NCBI GenBank assembly: GCA_023387815.1
Contig: JAEWHK010000039.1
Span: forward strand, 108,650-172,649
Origin: Pseudomonadota bacterium
GTDB taxonomy: Bacteria > Pseudomonadota > Gammaproteobacteria > Burkholderiales > Burkholderiaceae_B
DNA length: 64,000 bases
Direction of reading: 5' to 3'
Part shown: piece after piece, positions 16,312-24,923 of the stretch
Layout: the number at the start of each line of letters is the position of its first letter
Position numbering within the stretch: the stretch's first letter is position 1
Made by a program: the position numbers and the translations under genes
The notes under the pieces: model-generated
Seen by the model: the letters and a program-made list of their open reading frames with translations, nothing else
The model's database searches: none
Told to the model about the DNA's origin: nothing

Positions 16312-16920
16312 ATGACCATCGAGAAACGTCCGCGCGGCAGACCCCGAAAATCTCCAGCAACGAAAACTGAACAGTTCAGTATCCGCTTGCAGCCCAGAGA
16401 AAAGATAATGTTAGAGATGCTTGCAAGGGAAAAGGAAATTTCGATAAGCCAGGCCGTTGAATTATTAATATTCAATCATCTGGAAAGCTATGAGGTATTG
16501 GGTAATCCAATTCCGAAAGTATATGAAATGCGGCTTCAAATTGCGCAGTCAAACTTGCGAGAGGAGACGCTTGAATTGAAAAAAATTTTAGATGAGGAAG
16601 TGAAAGACACCGGCAAAGCAGAAATTGGTATCGGATGGATATTACTGCCTCAACATCGCCTCATGACATCGGAACCAGGCAAAATTATAATAATGGCGCC
16701 GGGCCTTCGCACACCGGAAGAAAAATACTACATCGAGGTAATCGACTGCCTCCAATATCCTTATCTTAGTGCTTTAGCATTGCCTGAGCTGGTCGAAATG
16801 TCATTTGAAATGTATCACGGGCAAGTTCCTATTTCGGATGCCGCAGAGATAGCTTGTAATCTGGAATCTGAAAATATCAGGACCCGAATGATGAGCACGA
16901 TCCAGCCCGGTGAAAAGTAA
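16312..16920 (+). CDS. AT-hook / ribbon-helix-helix-like regulator candidate
   Basis: 202 residues, the only clear plus-strand gene in the element. The N-terminus has an AT-hook-like RPRGRPRKSP, followed by TEQFSIRLQPREKIMLEMLAREKEISISQAVELLIFNHL, which matches the strand-helix-helix pattern of ribbon-helix-helix DNA-binding proteins. The C-terminal 120 residues are unknown and could sense a ligand or helper protein. It is divergent from alpA and a candidate for the master repressor. Convergent with int; the two stops are separated only by a palindrome. Confidence 0.65.
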   Translation: MTIEKRPRGRPRKSPATKTEQFSIRLQPREKIMLEMLAREKEISISQAVELLIFNHLESYEVLGNPIPKVYEMRLQIAQSNLREETLELKKILDEEVKDTGKAEIGIGWILLPQHRLMTSEPGKIIIMAPGLRTPEEKYYIEVIDCLQYPYLSALALPELVEMSFEMYHGQVPISDAAEIACNLESENIRTRMMSTIQPGEK

Positions 16921-16921
16921 T

Positions 16922-16937
16922 CCGGTAACGTTACCGG
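16922..16937. terminator. palindrome between converging genes, possible bidirectional terminator
   Basis: Perfect 16-bp palindrome CCGGTAACGTTACCGG containing the int stop codon and starting 2 bases after the 202-aa gene's stop. T-runs are short (TTT) on either side, so termination would be modest. Confidence 0.45.
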
Positions 16938-18346
16938 GTTTCCAGTATCTCCCCTATTCTCGCGCCCAGCTTTTCCCATGCCTCCTGTTTCTCTTTGGCA
17001 TAGTCATATTTCAGATAATGCCGGCGCACACGTGATCCACCCAGAACGTGGTTCTGGCAGCGGTCGATAATATCCAGCGGTACACCCAGTTCTTGCATCA
17101 TAGTGGCCCCGGTGCGCCTTAAATCGTGCGGTGTCCATTCTTCATCACCAATGACAAGCGTGTTGTCGTTCCTGCGCCCTTTCAGGCCGTTGGGCCGGTC
17201 TTTGAATTTCTCCTGTCGGTCGCCTATGATCTTTGAGACAGATTTCAGGCAAACGTGATTCTTCCCGTCTTTGGAAGGGAAACACCACTCTGATTTTCCG
17301 GTCATGGTTTTCAACCGCTTAAACTGTGCCAGCGCGAAATCAGACAGATAAACGAAATGTTCCTGTTTCTTGCCCTTGGAGCCTTTAACGTTCGTCCGGG
17401 GGATTGACCAGCGCCGCGCTTCCAGATCCACATGCTCCCATCTGCTTTGCAGCAATTCACCAATCCGGCAAATGGTAGCGAAGCAAAGCCAGATTGCACA
17501 CTGCGCTCTTGGATTGATGGCACGTTGAGCCTTGCGCCTGTCTGCGGCGTCCTCGTATGCCTGCTGTTGCTCCCGGATCAGCCTGTCAAGGGTTCGGATT
17601 TCCTCCGGACTCAATACACGGTCTCGTTCCTCTACATAGTCATCCGATACCAGATTGGACACATCTACCAGCAAGGCCGGGTTGCCATTCGATAACAGAG
17701 TACGCCACGGCTGGCGCTGCTCAGACCACTTGAATAATTGCTTGATGGAATTGGAAACGGTGATAACGGTACGTTCACGCGGGTTCAATTCAGTTCCTCG
17801 TGCCAGTATGCCCCGGTATATGGCCCTGATATCATGTTCTGTCACCGTTCGGACCGGTTTATCACCAATGGACGGCAGCACGTCTTTCTCAAAGGAGCGG
17901 ATCAATTCTGCGTTGTCGTCCTGGCGGGACACGCCGCCATCGAGCCAGGCAAGAAACATATCGTTGAAAGTCTTGTTTGCCTCGCGCTCTGCCTGTTCCT
18001 GCGCAATAACGGCCAAAGCCTCGTTATGAGCCTCGATCTTATCGGCCTGCTTTTTGATCCGTGGGTCTATCCCCTTCTTTACTGTGTCCCTGGCATCATC
18101 ACGCGCTTGACGGATAGCGGCCATATCGTTCGTCGGAAAGGAACCACAACTGAACCATGCTTTTTTCCCCTCCCACTTAAAGCCGTACAGGAACCTGACG
18201 GACACGGCACCGGATGCATTCGCCCTGACCTGCCCTATCAGGCCGCCGCTATCGTTCAGAATGTCACCGTGCCAATCCGGTGATATATTGGCAAGTTCTC
18301 GGACGGTCCATTTATTGCCTTTTCCGGCTTTGGGGTATCTGGTCAT
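16931..18346 (-). CDS. int: tyrosine integrase, P4-type
   Basis: 471 residues. The N-terminal arm-binding domain contains FKWEGKKAWFSCGSFPTNDMAAIRQARDDAR, as in P4-like integrases. The catalytic domain shows FATICRIGELLQSRWEHVDL (first Arg), WTPHDLRRTGATMMQELGVP (HxxR), QNHVLGGSRVRRHYLKYDY (His and the nucleophile Tyr). It integrates the element into the 3' end of tRNA-Pro(GGG). It lies at the right end, next to attR and two putative arm sites upstream of its start. Confidence 0.95.
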   Translation of the reverse strand: MTRYPKAGKGNKWTVRELANISPDWHGDILNDSGGLIGQVRANASGAVSVRFLYGFKWEGKKAWFSCGSFPTNDMAAIRQARDDARDTVKKGIDPRIKKQADKIEAHNEALAVIAQEQAEREANKTFNDMFLAWLDGGVSRQDDNAELIRSFEKDVLPSIGDKPVRTVTEHDIRAIYRGILARGTELNPRERTVITVSNSIKQLFKWSEQRQPWRTLLSNGNPALLVDVSNLVSDDYVEERDRVLSPEEIRTLDRLIREQQQAYEDAADRRKAQRAINPRAQCAIWLCFATICRIGELLQSRWEHVDLEARRWSIPRTNVKGSKGKKQEHFVYLSDFALAQFKRLKTMTGKSEWCFPSKDGKNHVCLKSVSKIIGDRQEKFKDRPNGLKGRRNDNTLVIGDEEWTPHDLRRTGATMMQELGVPLDIIDRCQNHVLGGSRVRRHYLKYDYAKEKQEAWEKLGARIGEILETR

Positions 18347-18361
18347 AGACTACTTGTGTCT

Positions 18362-18380
18362 GGTGCAAGGGGTTGAAAGT
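18362..18380 (+). repeat. partial att-core-like sequence
   Basis: A 19-bp stretch matching 17 positions of the attachment core (GGTGCAAGGGGTCGAAGGT, at 7284-7302), 16 bases upstream of int and 165 bases inside attR. Possible relic of an earlier integration or a secondary core site; chance is less likely given position. Confidence 0.4.
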
Positions 18381-18388
18381 GGTCTCAA

Positions 18389-18410
18389 AGGTATACACTA
18401 AGGTATACAC
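18389..18410 (+). repeat. putative integrase arm-type sites, right
   Basis: Two direct copies of AGGTATACAC (18389-18398, 18401-18410), 12 bases apart, the same decamer as at the left end. The following 115 bases up to attR are AT-rich without genes. Confidence 0.65.
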
Positions 18411-18526
18411 CAGATTGTAGCAGATACGATATTCTGACGAATTTTAAATTATTCTAATTTATATAACTCATTGATATTGTTGATTTTTAGTGTTCGTCAT
18501 TTTCAGTTAAAATTCACTTTACTAAA

Positions 18527-18616
18527 ATGGGGTGCAAGGGGTCGAAGGTTCGAATCCTTCCGTTCCGACCAACAAATTCAAGGACTTACGAGAAATCGGC
18601 AAGTCCTTTTTTGTTG
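18527..18616. repeat. attR
   Basis: Right copy of the 90-bp attachment repeat. It holds the displaced chromosomal 3' part of tRNA-Pro (45 bases identical to the left copy) and its own terminator hairpin (18580-18612). This fragment cannot make a tRNA. Confidence 0.9.
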
Positions 18617-18669
18617 CCCTGATCGCTGATTATCCTGAATTTGCCCGCGCACCCGACCGCCCCAAGTGA

Positions 18670-19617
18670 TCACCACGCCATGGTCAGGTCGGCCAGATTG
18701 CGGCGCCCTGTTACTGGCCGAAATTCAGTCCGGGCGCGATCACCCTGGGTCAGATCCAGATCCAGGAAATCGCTCAGCACATCATCGCGCAACTGAATAA
18801 AATGCGGATCGCTGCGATTACGCTGACGCGGCAAATCGATCGGCACCGTGCGCCGGATGCGTCCGGGATGAGGCTGCATCACAATGACCTGGTCACCCAG
18901 AAAAACGGCTTCGTCGACATCATGTGTGACCAGCAGCATTGTAATCTGCTCTTTTTGCCAGATTTCCTGCAGTTCGAACTGCAAACGCGATCGGGTGAGC
19001 GCATCAAGCGCACCAAAAGGTTCATCCAGCAGAAGAATACGCGGGCGATTTACAAGTCCTCGAGCAATCGCTACGCGCTGCGCCATTCCACCTGAAATCT
19101 GATGAGGGTAAGACTTTTCGAATCCTTCAAGTCGAACCAGCGCAATATGTTCTGCGATCAGATCTCGCTTTTGCTTTTCGGAAATGGAGGCATTGCGCAA
19201 GGCAACGCCAATGTTCTGTTCGACGGTGAGCCAGGGAAACAGACGATGATCCTGAAACACAATACCACGCTCCCGACTGGTTCCTTCGATGGCATGACCG
19301 CCCACACGGATCTGACCTTCAAACTGATTATCCAGCCCCAGAATCAAACGCAACAACGTAGATTTTCCGCAGCCGCTTGCCCCTACAATACTGATGAATT
19401 TGCCGGCAGGCACCGTCAGGTTGATATTTTCCAGCACCTGCAACACGCCATCACCAGACTGCTGACTGGCATAGCGCTTTCCAAGACCGATGATTTCCAG
19501 ATCGTTGGATGCCTGTTCAGAGCTGGATACACCGACGGTCGGTTGCAGCGAAACCGTTGCGACACCAGTAGCAGCAATGCTGTTTTCATCACGCCGTCTG
19601 AATTGATATTGCGCCAT
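18670..19617 (-). CDS. ABC transporter ATPase, sulfonate/nitrate/taurine type
   Basis: 315 residues. Walker A GASGCGKSTLLRLILGL, Q-loop VFQDHRLFPW, signature ISGGMAQRVAIARGL, Walker B ILLLDEPFGALDALTR and switch His in LLVTHDVDEAVFLGD. It matches SsuB/TauB-type ATPases but has an unusual N-terminal extension of about 40 residues and a longer C-terminus. Last gene of the five-gene minus-strand operon (amidohydrolase, binding protein, two permeases, ATPase). Confidence 0.92.
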   Translation of the reverse strand: MAQYQFRRRDENSIAATGVATVSLQPTVGVSSSEQASNDLEIIGLGKRYASQQSGDGVLQVLENINLTVPAGKFISIVGASGCGKSTLLRLILGLDNQFEGQIRVGGHAIEGTSRERGIVFQDHRLFPWLTVEQNIGVALRNASISEKQKRDLIAEHIALVRLEGFEKSYPHQISGGMAQRVAIARGLVNRPRILLLDEPFGALDALTRSRLQFELQEIWQKEQITMLLVTHDVDEAVFLGDQVIVMQPHPGRIRRTVPIDLPRQRNRSDPHFIQLRDDVLSDFLDLDLTQGDRARTEFRPVTGRRNLADLTMAW

Positions 19618-19683
19618 AGATAGACTCCTACTTATGTGTTATCCGCCGTAATGTCATAAAGCGTCTGGCAGATGTTGAAACAG

Positions 19684-20505
19684 TTACTGATGCCCGCGGC
19701 CTCGTGCGAAGCTGCGCTCCGCGATGCGTGCCAGCGCGTTCATGGACCAGCCGACCAGCCCGATCACGACCATGCCGAAAAGCACCAGATCCATACGAAA
19801 ATGTTCGCTGCCTTCGATCAGCGTGTTGCCAATGCCCTGCCCTGCCACGAGCAGATATTCGGCACCAATTGTTGCCAGCCACGAATAGATGAGAGCAAGG
19901 TAAATGCCAGTGAAAATGGACGGCAAGGCGGCAGGAAGAATCACGCAACGAATGGTTTGCCAGCGCGTATAGCGATAGACGCGCGCCACCTCCAGCAGGC
20001 TGGCAGGCGCACTGCGAATGCCATCGCAAGTATTGACCACTACCGGAACCAACGCAGCCAAAGACAGAAAGACCACTTTGGCCACATCCCCCAAACCGAA
20101 CCAGACCGAAATCAATGGAATCCAGGCAAATAGCGAGATTTGTTTGAAGGTATTGAAGCTGGGACCGACCATGCGATTAAAGAGCTGCGAAAAACCCAGC
20201 AAACATCCAAGAATAAGTCCAAAGCTCGTGCCAATGGCAAAGCCTGTCAATTCGCGAGCCAGACTGGCCCCCAGCGCGGACCATATCTGTCCGGACGAAA
20301 ACTGCTCGATTGCCGTATCCAATACTTTTGCAGGTGGAACCAGCAAGGCAGAATTGAACAATCCGGATCGCGACCCCAGCCACCACAAGATGATAGCGAT
20401 TGTGGGTACTACCAGCCCGCGCCATTTGCCGGCAGACCGCGCACTTAAGGACGTTGTGGCTTCCGATTGCGCAATTGCGGATGCAGAAGTCGGTAAAGCA
20501 CTCAT
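19684..20505 (-). CDS. ABC transporter permease, SsuC/TauC type
   Basis: 273 residues, about six membrane helices. The BPD-transp-1 cytoplasmic loop is visible (EVARVYRYTRWQTIRCVILPAALPSIFTGIYLAL, with the EAA-like motif). It pairs with the second permease gene that ends 2 bases before its start. The N-terminal 30 residues are Ser/Ala-rich and cytoplasmic. Confidence 0.9.
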   Translation of the reverse strand: MSALPTSASAIAQSEATTSLSARSAGKWRGLVVPTIAIILWWLGSRSGLFNSALLVPPAKVLDTAIEQFSSGQIWSALGASLARELTGFAIGTSFGLILGCLLGFSQLFNRMVGPSFNTFKQISLFAWIPLISVWFGLGDVAKVVFLSLAALVPVVVNTCDGIRSAPASLLEVARVYRYTRWQTIRCVILPAALPSIFTGIYLALIYSWLATIGAEYLLVAGQGIGNTLIEGSEHFRMDLVLFGMVVIGLVGWSMNALARIAERSFARGRGHQ

Positions 20506-20507
20506 TT

Positions 20508-21422
20508 TTATACTCCCCGATCGGGACCGAAACGCACGACCCGCGCCTGTGCCGCGTCCAGCAGGCGATCGATCACATAACCAATAAAACCCACCACCAT
20601 AACGGCAGCCATCACCAGGTCAAGCTGAAACAGCTGGCGACCATACACAATCAGATAGCCAAGCCCTTCGCTGGAAGCAACCAGTTCAACCACGACCAGA
20701 GACAGCCAGGCTTTGGTAAATCCAAGCCGCAGACCTGTAAATAGCGTAGTCGTTGCCATCGGCAGGATCACCTCTGTCACTTCCTGTCGGCGGCTGTAGC
20801 CATAAACCTCAGCAACCTCTCGGTAGGCAACCGGCGCCTGCCGAAACCCCTGCAAGGTATTGAGCGTGACAGGAACCAGCGCAGCTTTGGCAATCAGAAT
20901 GTATTTGAGTGGTTCACCAATCCCGACCAGCAAAAGAACAAAGGGTAGCCAGCCCAATACCGGAACCTGCACCAGGGCATTGAATGTGGGCAGCAGGTAA
21001 GACTCGATTCGCCGCGAGAGCCCCATGGCACATCCCAATGCCAGACCCAGTAGTGAGCCGGCAGCAAAGCCCACTAATACCCGGCGCATGCTCGCTTCAA
21101 CATTCAGCCACAGATCGCCATTCGTAAAGAGATCAACCAGTGTCTGCCACACAAATTCGGGTGGTGGCAGAACCTGCGGAGATATCCACCCCTGGTTTGC
21201 ACCGGTTTGCCAGAGCGCGAACAAAGCCAGCGGCAACAGCCAGGGCAAAAGCCGGTCTGCAATCGCGTGCAGTAACGGAACAACAGATCGTCTGTTTTCT
21301 GTATCCACAGCCCCTTGATTAACCGGACTGACTGCACTGCCCGCATGAGTACTCTTGTGGTAACCGACATCATTATCAGCAACGACGTCTGAATGCGCAT
21401 CGAAAGTGGAAACTTGTGTCAT
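20508..21422 (-). CDS. ABC transporter permease, SsuC/TauC type
   Basis: 304 residues with six predicted membrane helices and the EAA loop (REVAEVYGYSRRQEVTEVILPMATTTLFTGLRLGF). It is homologous to the next gene, so the transporter is probably a permease heterodimer; classical SsuBCA and TauABC systems use one permease. A hydrophilic extension of about 50 residues precedes the first helix. Start 15 bases after the binding-protein gene. Confidence 0.9.
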   Translation of the reverse strand: MTQVSTFDAHSDVVADNDVGYHKSTHAGSAVSPVNQGAVDTENRRSVVPLLHAIADRLLPWLLPLALFALWQTGANQGWISPQVLPPPEFVWQTLVDLFTNGDLWLNVEASMRRVLVGFAAGSLLGLALGCAMGLSRRIESYLLPTFNALVQVPVLGWLPFVLLLVGIGEPLKYILIAKAALVPVTLNTLQGFRQAPVAYREVAEVYGYSRRQEVTEVILPMATTTLFTGLRLGFTKAWLSLVVVELVASSEGLGYLIVYGRQLFQLDLVMAAVMVVGFIGYVIDRLLDAAQARVVRFGPDRGV

Positions 21423-21437
21423 CAGATTTGCTCTCCG

Positions 21438-22556
21438 CTAACTGCCTGAACCTGTTGTGGACTGCGCCTGCAATTCAGGTTTCCCATTGACATCAAAGCG
21501 TGTCCACCGATGCTCGAGGCCTTGCTTTTTTAAAGACGTTTGCAGAAAACTGGGGTCAAACCAGTCGTCGACTGAAACCTCACGTCGTATGAGTCTGAGC
21601 TTGAGCGCATCATGAACAACCGCCTTATAGCGGCCAATGATAAAGTCATCAATCAGTGGCGAATTTCTTTCCGCAAGCGACTGGTTTTCAAATTCGGCAA
21701 CGTAAGACTGAAACGGTGTACCGCTGCGAGCCCAGAGTTTGAACAGCGCATCACGATTTTTCTCGTCGGAAGCCCAATTGGCAGCACGCACAAAGACATC
21801 CACAACACGCTGTACTGCATCGGGATGCTCGGACGCAAATTCATCCCGCACATGCAAGTGCGCCTGCCTCGTGAAAGACGGATTTTTCCCCTGCGTGGAA
21901 TATACGACCTTGATCAATCCCTGATCACGCAACTTGAACAATTCCTGTCCGCCAAAGGCCGCGTCAACGCCTTTGGATGCCAGCGCTGCCTGCGCACTGC
22001 CCGAATCCAGATTGATGCCTTTGATATCGCGCTCGCTCAATTCATGAGCGGCAAGCAAATTGACTGCGACAAGATGACCATTCGTGCCCCGGAAAATCGA
22101 TACCCGTTTACCCTTCAGATCTTCTATCGACTTGATGTCAGAATCCGGCGGCGTCACCACGTAAAGATTATTGCGCGCTCCACTTACCATCAGGATGCGT
22201 GTTTTGAGTCCGTTGGCACGACCTACCACGGAGGGCAGATCGCCATGATATGCGAAGTCAATCTGTTTGTTCGATAGGGCCTCATTGACTGCCGGACCTG
22301 CTCCTTTAAAGAACAGCCACTCTACTTTGATGCCGTCGGGTTTGAACGCTTCTTCCAGCCAGCCATTGAGTCGCGCGACAGACCCGGGCGATCCACCCCA
22401 GGAAATGGGGTTCCCTCCGCCTGCTGTCGCAACGCCAATACGAACCGTTGTCAATGGCTCTGCACAGACACCAGCAGAGGTAAATAGAAATACAGAGAGA
22501 AAGGCGGTCAACGCCATCATGCGCCGACGAAAGAAATTAAATTGCACCATGAACAT
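21438..22556 (-). CDS. ABC transporter substrate-binding protein, SsuA-like
   Basis: 372 residues. Signal peptide ending near AGVCA; an internal Met (MVQF or MMAL) could be the true start. The mature part has the periplasmic-binding pattern of sulfonate/nitrate binders: RIGVATAGGGNPISWGG, GIKVEWLFFKGAGPAVNEALSNKQIDFAYHGDLPSVVGRANGL, SIEDLKGKRVSIFRGTNGH. The substrate cannot be read from sequence. The link with an amidohydrolase suggests an organic compound that is hydrolysed after uptake. Confidence 0.88.
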   Translation of the reverse strand: MFMVQFNFFRRRMMALTAFLSVFLFTSAGVCAEPLTTVRIGVATAGGGNPISWGGSPGSVARLNGWLEEAFKPDGIKVEWLFFKGAGPAVNEALSNKQIDFAYHGDLPSVVGRANGLKTRILMVSGARNNLYVVTPPDSDIKSIEDLKGKRVSIFRGTNGHLVAVNLLAAHELSERDIKGINLDSGSAQAALASKGVDAAFGGQELFKLRDQGLIKVVYSTQGKNPSFTRQAHLHVRDEFASEHPDAVQRVVDVFVRAANWASDEKNRDALFKLWARSGTPFQSYVAEFENQSLAERNSPLIDDFIIGRYKAVVHDALKLRLIRREVSVDDWFDPSFLQTSLKKQGLEHRWTRFDVNGKPELQAQSTTGSGS

Positions 22557-22626
22557 TCCTGGATAACGAATTGTGTGAGGTTGAGCGATATACGTATCTG
22601 TTCGAATCAGGCACGTATATCGATAG

Positions 22627-24135
22627 TCAGGAGACGGTAGACTTCAGCTTTGTCTCTACCGCTGTTCCTTCAAAGAAGCGCCGATTGGCCTCGGTATAAA
22701 AGCGGTAGGGATTTTCAAAAACCCAGGACTTGAAATTGGCCGCAGTGATGACGCCCTGCTCCACCAGGTCCCAGCTTTCTGCCAATGGTTCAGTCAGATC
22801 AGGCACGTCCCAATGGCCGATATCCGAAGACCAGATCGCATTGATCTGAGCGCCAACAGGATTGAGTTTTTGATTGAACGCTGCGGCCACGGTACGATCA
22901 TCCGATTCTGATCCGAAGTAGAAATTGTCGACCCATTGCGTTTTAATATCCTCAGGTGACTCAACCCCGGCCAGCGCAAAATCATCAATTTCGCTTTCAT
23001 TGGGATCGCGGCTGTGCGGCAGCGCAGAAACGCCCAAGCTATCAACCAGAAGTGTCTTCCTGTCGAGCTTTCCATCCTTGATCAGCGTGCTGCCGTAACG
23101 CTGGAAAAGATTCTCCAGCAAGTCCAGATCGGCATGAGCGGGATTGTAGTTTTGGACAGCATGCCGATTACGTTTCTCCCATCGATCTATCAGGTGCGCA
23201 AATACGTGCGCACCCCAGTCAGCACCGCCTTCGAGCAACGCGACGCGAAGTCCTGGAAAACGCCTGGTCACGCCACCAAAGAACAGAGCCTTCGCAAACG
23301 CCTGCGAGCCATCCGCAAAATGACCGATATGATTGAACATATAGTTGCTGATAGAGTGACGGCCAGTCCATCCCTGGCTCCCGTAATGCGTGGTGACAGG
23401 CACACCCAGCTCAACCACCTTTGCCCAGAAAGGATCGTAGTCATATTCACTGTCGATGCCATAAAAGTCAGTGTAATGTGCATACTTTGCAACATCGGGA
23501 TGTTCAGCGGCCGGATACTTATCGGCCACCGCAGGTATCGGGCGCTTAACACCGCCAGCAATATTGATTACCTTCAGACCCAGCGTCTTCACTGCAAATT
23601 CAAGTTCTTCAATACCCTCTTCCGGCGTATGCAAAGGAATGCCCGCGACCGGCGTCAGTCGATCACTGTACTTGCGATACTGATCCGCATGATAATGATT
23701 GATCGCCCTGTGCAATGCCTGACGATGCTTGCCGGCGCCCAGAGGTGCCAGCACGTCGTTGGGAAACAGCACAGAGTAATCTGCACCCTGCTCGGCCAGC
23801 CGCTCTGCCAGCAACTCGGGAAGAGAGTAAGTTGCCAGATCCAGCGTATTGCGAGTAACGCGTGCCCACCATGGTGAGCGCAGCGTACGATAATAGCGAC
23901 GCTCGGCTTCTGTCTGCTGATACCAGTCCTTGCCGTTGCTGCGCGTGTTGAAACGCGAACCCAACACCTTGCGCAAGGCGTCAACAAGCTCGCCACCACC
24001 ATACTGCTGAACATATTCTTCGAGCGCCGGTGTGTAATCGTTAACGTGAACATCGGTATCGATCACTGGATAATCCAGCGTCGCTTTGACGGCGACAGAC
24101 CGGGAAGCCTGTGCGGCTGTGAGGCGATCGTTCAT
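22627..24135 (-). CDS. amidohydrolase-2 family metal-dependent hydrolase
   Basis: 502 residues. N-terminal IDTDVHVNDYTP gives the D-x-H metal-binding strand; TTHYGSQGW supplies a further His; LLEGGADWGAHVFAHLIDRW and SSDIGHWDVPDLTEP (late Asp/His) are typical of the amidohydrolase-2/decarboxylase superfamily (TIM barrel). Members hydrolyse or decarboxylate aromatic and heterocyclic compounds. First gene of the operon with the ABC transporter, so it probably acts on the imported compound. No signal peptide, so cytoplasmic. Confidence 0.85.
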   Translation of the reverse strand: MNDRLTAAQASRSVAVKATLDYPVIDTDVHVNDYTPALEEYVQQYGGGELVDALRKVLGSRFNTRSNGKDWYQQTEAERRYYRTLRSPWWARVTRNTLDLATYSLPELLAERLAEQGADYSVLFPNDVLAPLGAGKHRQALHRAINHYHADQYRKYSDRLTPVAGIPLHTPEEGIEELEFAVKTLGLKVINIAGGVKRPIPAVADKYPAAEHPDVAKYAHYTDFYGIDSEYDYDPFWAKVVELGVPVTTHYGSQGWTGRHSISNYMFNHIGHFADGSQAFAKALFFGGVTRRFPGLRVALLEGGADWGAHVFAHLIDRWEKRNRHAVQNYNPAHADLDLLENLFQRYGSTLIKDGKLDRKTLLVDSLGVSALPHSRDPNESEIDDFALAGVESPEDIKTQWVDNFYFGSESDDRTVAAAFNQKLNPVGAQINAIWSSDIGHWDVPDLTEPLAESWDLVEQGVITAANFKSWVFENPYRFYTEANRRFFEGTAVETKLKSTVS

Positions 24136-24560
24136 GAGAATCTCCTGTTTAAAGGTATCGAAAAAATGAAGTCACGAGAACGCGAAACGTGACGAATTGG
24201 AACTGCATGAACGAAAAGTATAGGGGCTCGCAGCGAATCCTTTAACGATATTATTTTGCTTTGTTTATTCAATTATGATCTTTGTGATTTTTCCTGCAAG
24301 CCAGTATTCATGAGCCTCTCATGAATTTATATATCACTCATCAATGAATATATTTATATGCCATTTGTGATATTCATCATCATTACCGACAGCGATATCT
24401 TTACCATCAACAAGTTGTTTGGAACTTGCGAAAGAATGCATAAGATAAAGAACATACCTTGCGAATCGTCCGTCAACGTGTGAACGATTTTCTTCGAGGC
24501 AGCGACGCGCACTCTATTTTTACTGCGTCGTGATTACAAATCTTTATCTACGGAGTTCTC
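24136..24560. promoter_or_regulatory. AT-rich divergent intergenic region with 19-bp dyad
   Basis: 425 bases between the amidohydrolase and molbindin genes, without a gene. It contains the perfect dyad TTCATGAG-CCT-CTCATGAA (24307-24325) and a nearby related half site (CTCATCAATGAA). These are candidate operators for the transporter operon, whose regulator is not encoded in the window. Confidence 0.5.
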
Positions 24561-24776
24561 ATGACTATCCAGTCCATCAATGCAAGAAATCAGTTTCAGG
24601 GAAAAATTATCGAAATCGTTTCCGGTCCCGTTGTTTCGGAGGTAGACATCGAGACACCTGCCGGCATTGTGACTTCCGTCATAACCACCCGCTCTGTTTT
24701 TCAACTCGGACTGGCTGTGGGCTCTGAAGTGATTGCATTTGTGAAAGCAACAGATGTGGCTGTGGCAAAACTCTAA
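24561..24776 (+). CDS. molbindin (Mop/TOBE domain protein)
   Basis: 71 residues consisting of one Mop domain: INARNQFQGKIIEIVSGPVVSEVDIETPAGIVTSVITTRSVFQLGLAVGSEVIAFVKATDVAVAKL, with the SARN-like start and the VKATDVAVAK end that define molybdate-binding molbindins. Oligomers store or buffer molybdate (or tungstate) in the cytoplasm. GGAG precedes the ATG. No molybdate transporter is nearby, so it is a stand-alone gene. Confidence 0.9.
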   Translation: MTIQSINARNQFQGKIIEIVSGPVVSEVDIETPAGIVTSVITTRSVFQLGLAVGSEVIAFVKATDVAVAKL

Positions 24777-24923
24777 GTCCCGCAAGTTTCTCAGGCATTT
24801 TTCATAAATATTTCAGCTGACATCAAAACGGCGCACGAGTGCTTTTTTATGCGTACACTGACTGAGCAATGTTTGGATTTTGCATCAGACAAGGCGCATC
24901 AATTTGCCTTCAAGGAGTATCTA

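Noticed and set aside
23014..23877. 287-codon plus-strand frame inside the amidohydrolase gene
   Set aside because: Antisense to a well-supported enzyme; rich in Arg, Met, Ile and Cys without domain features.
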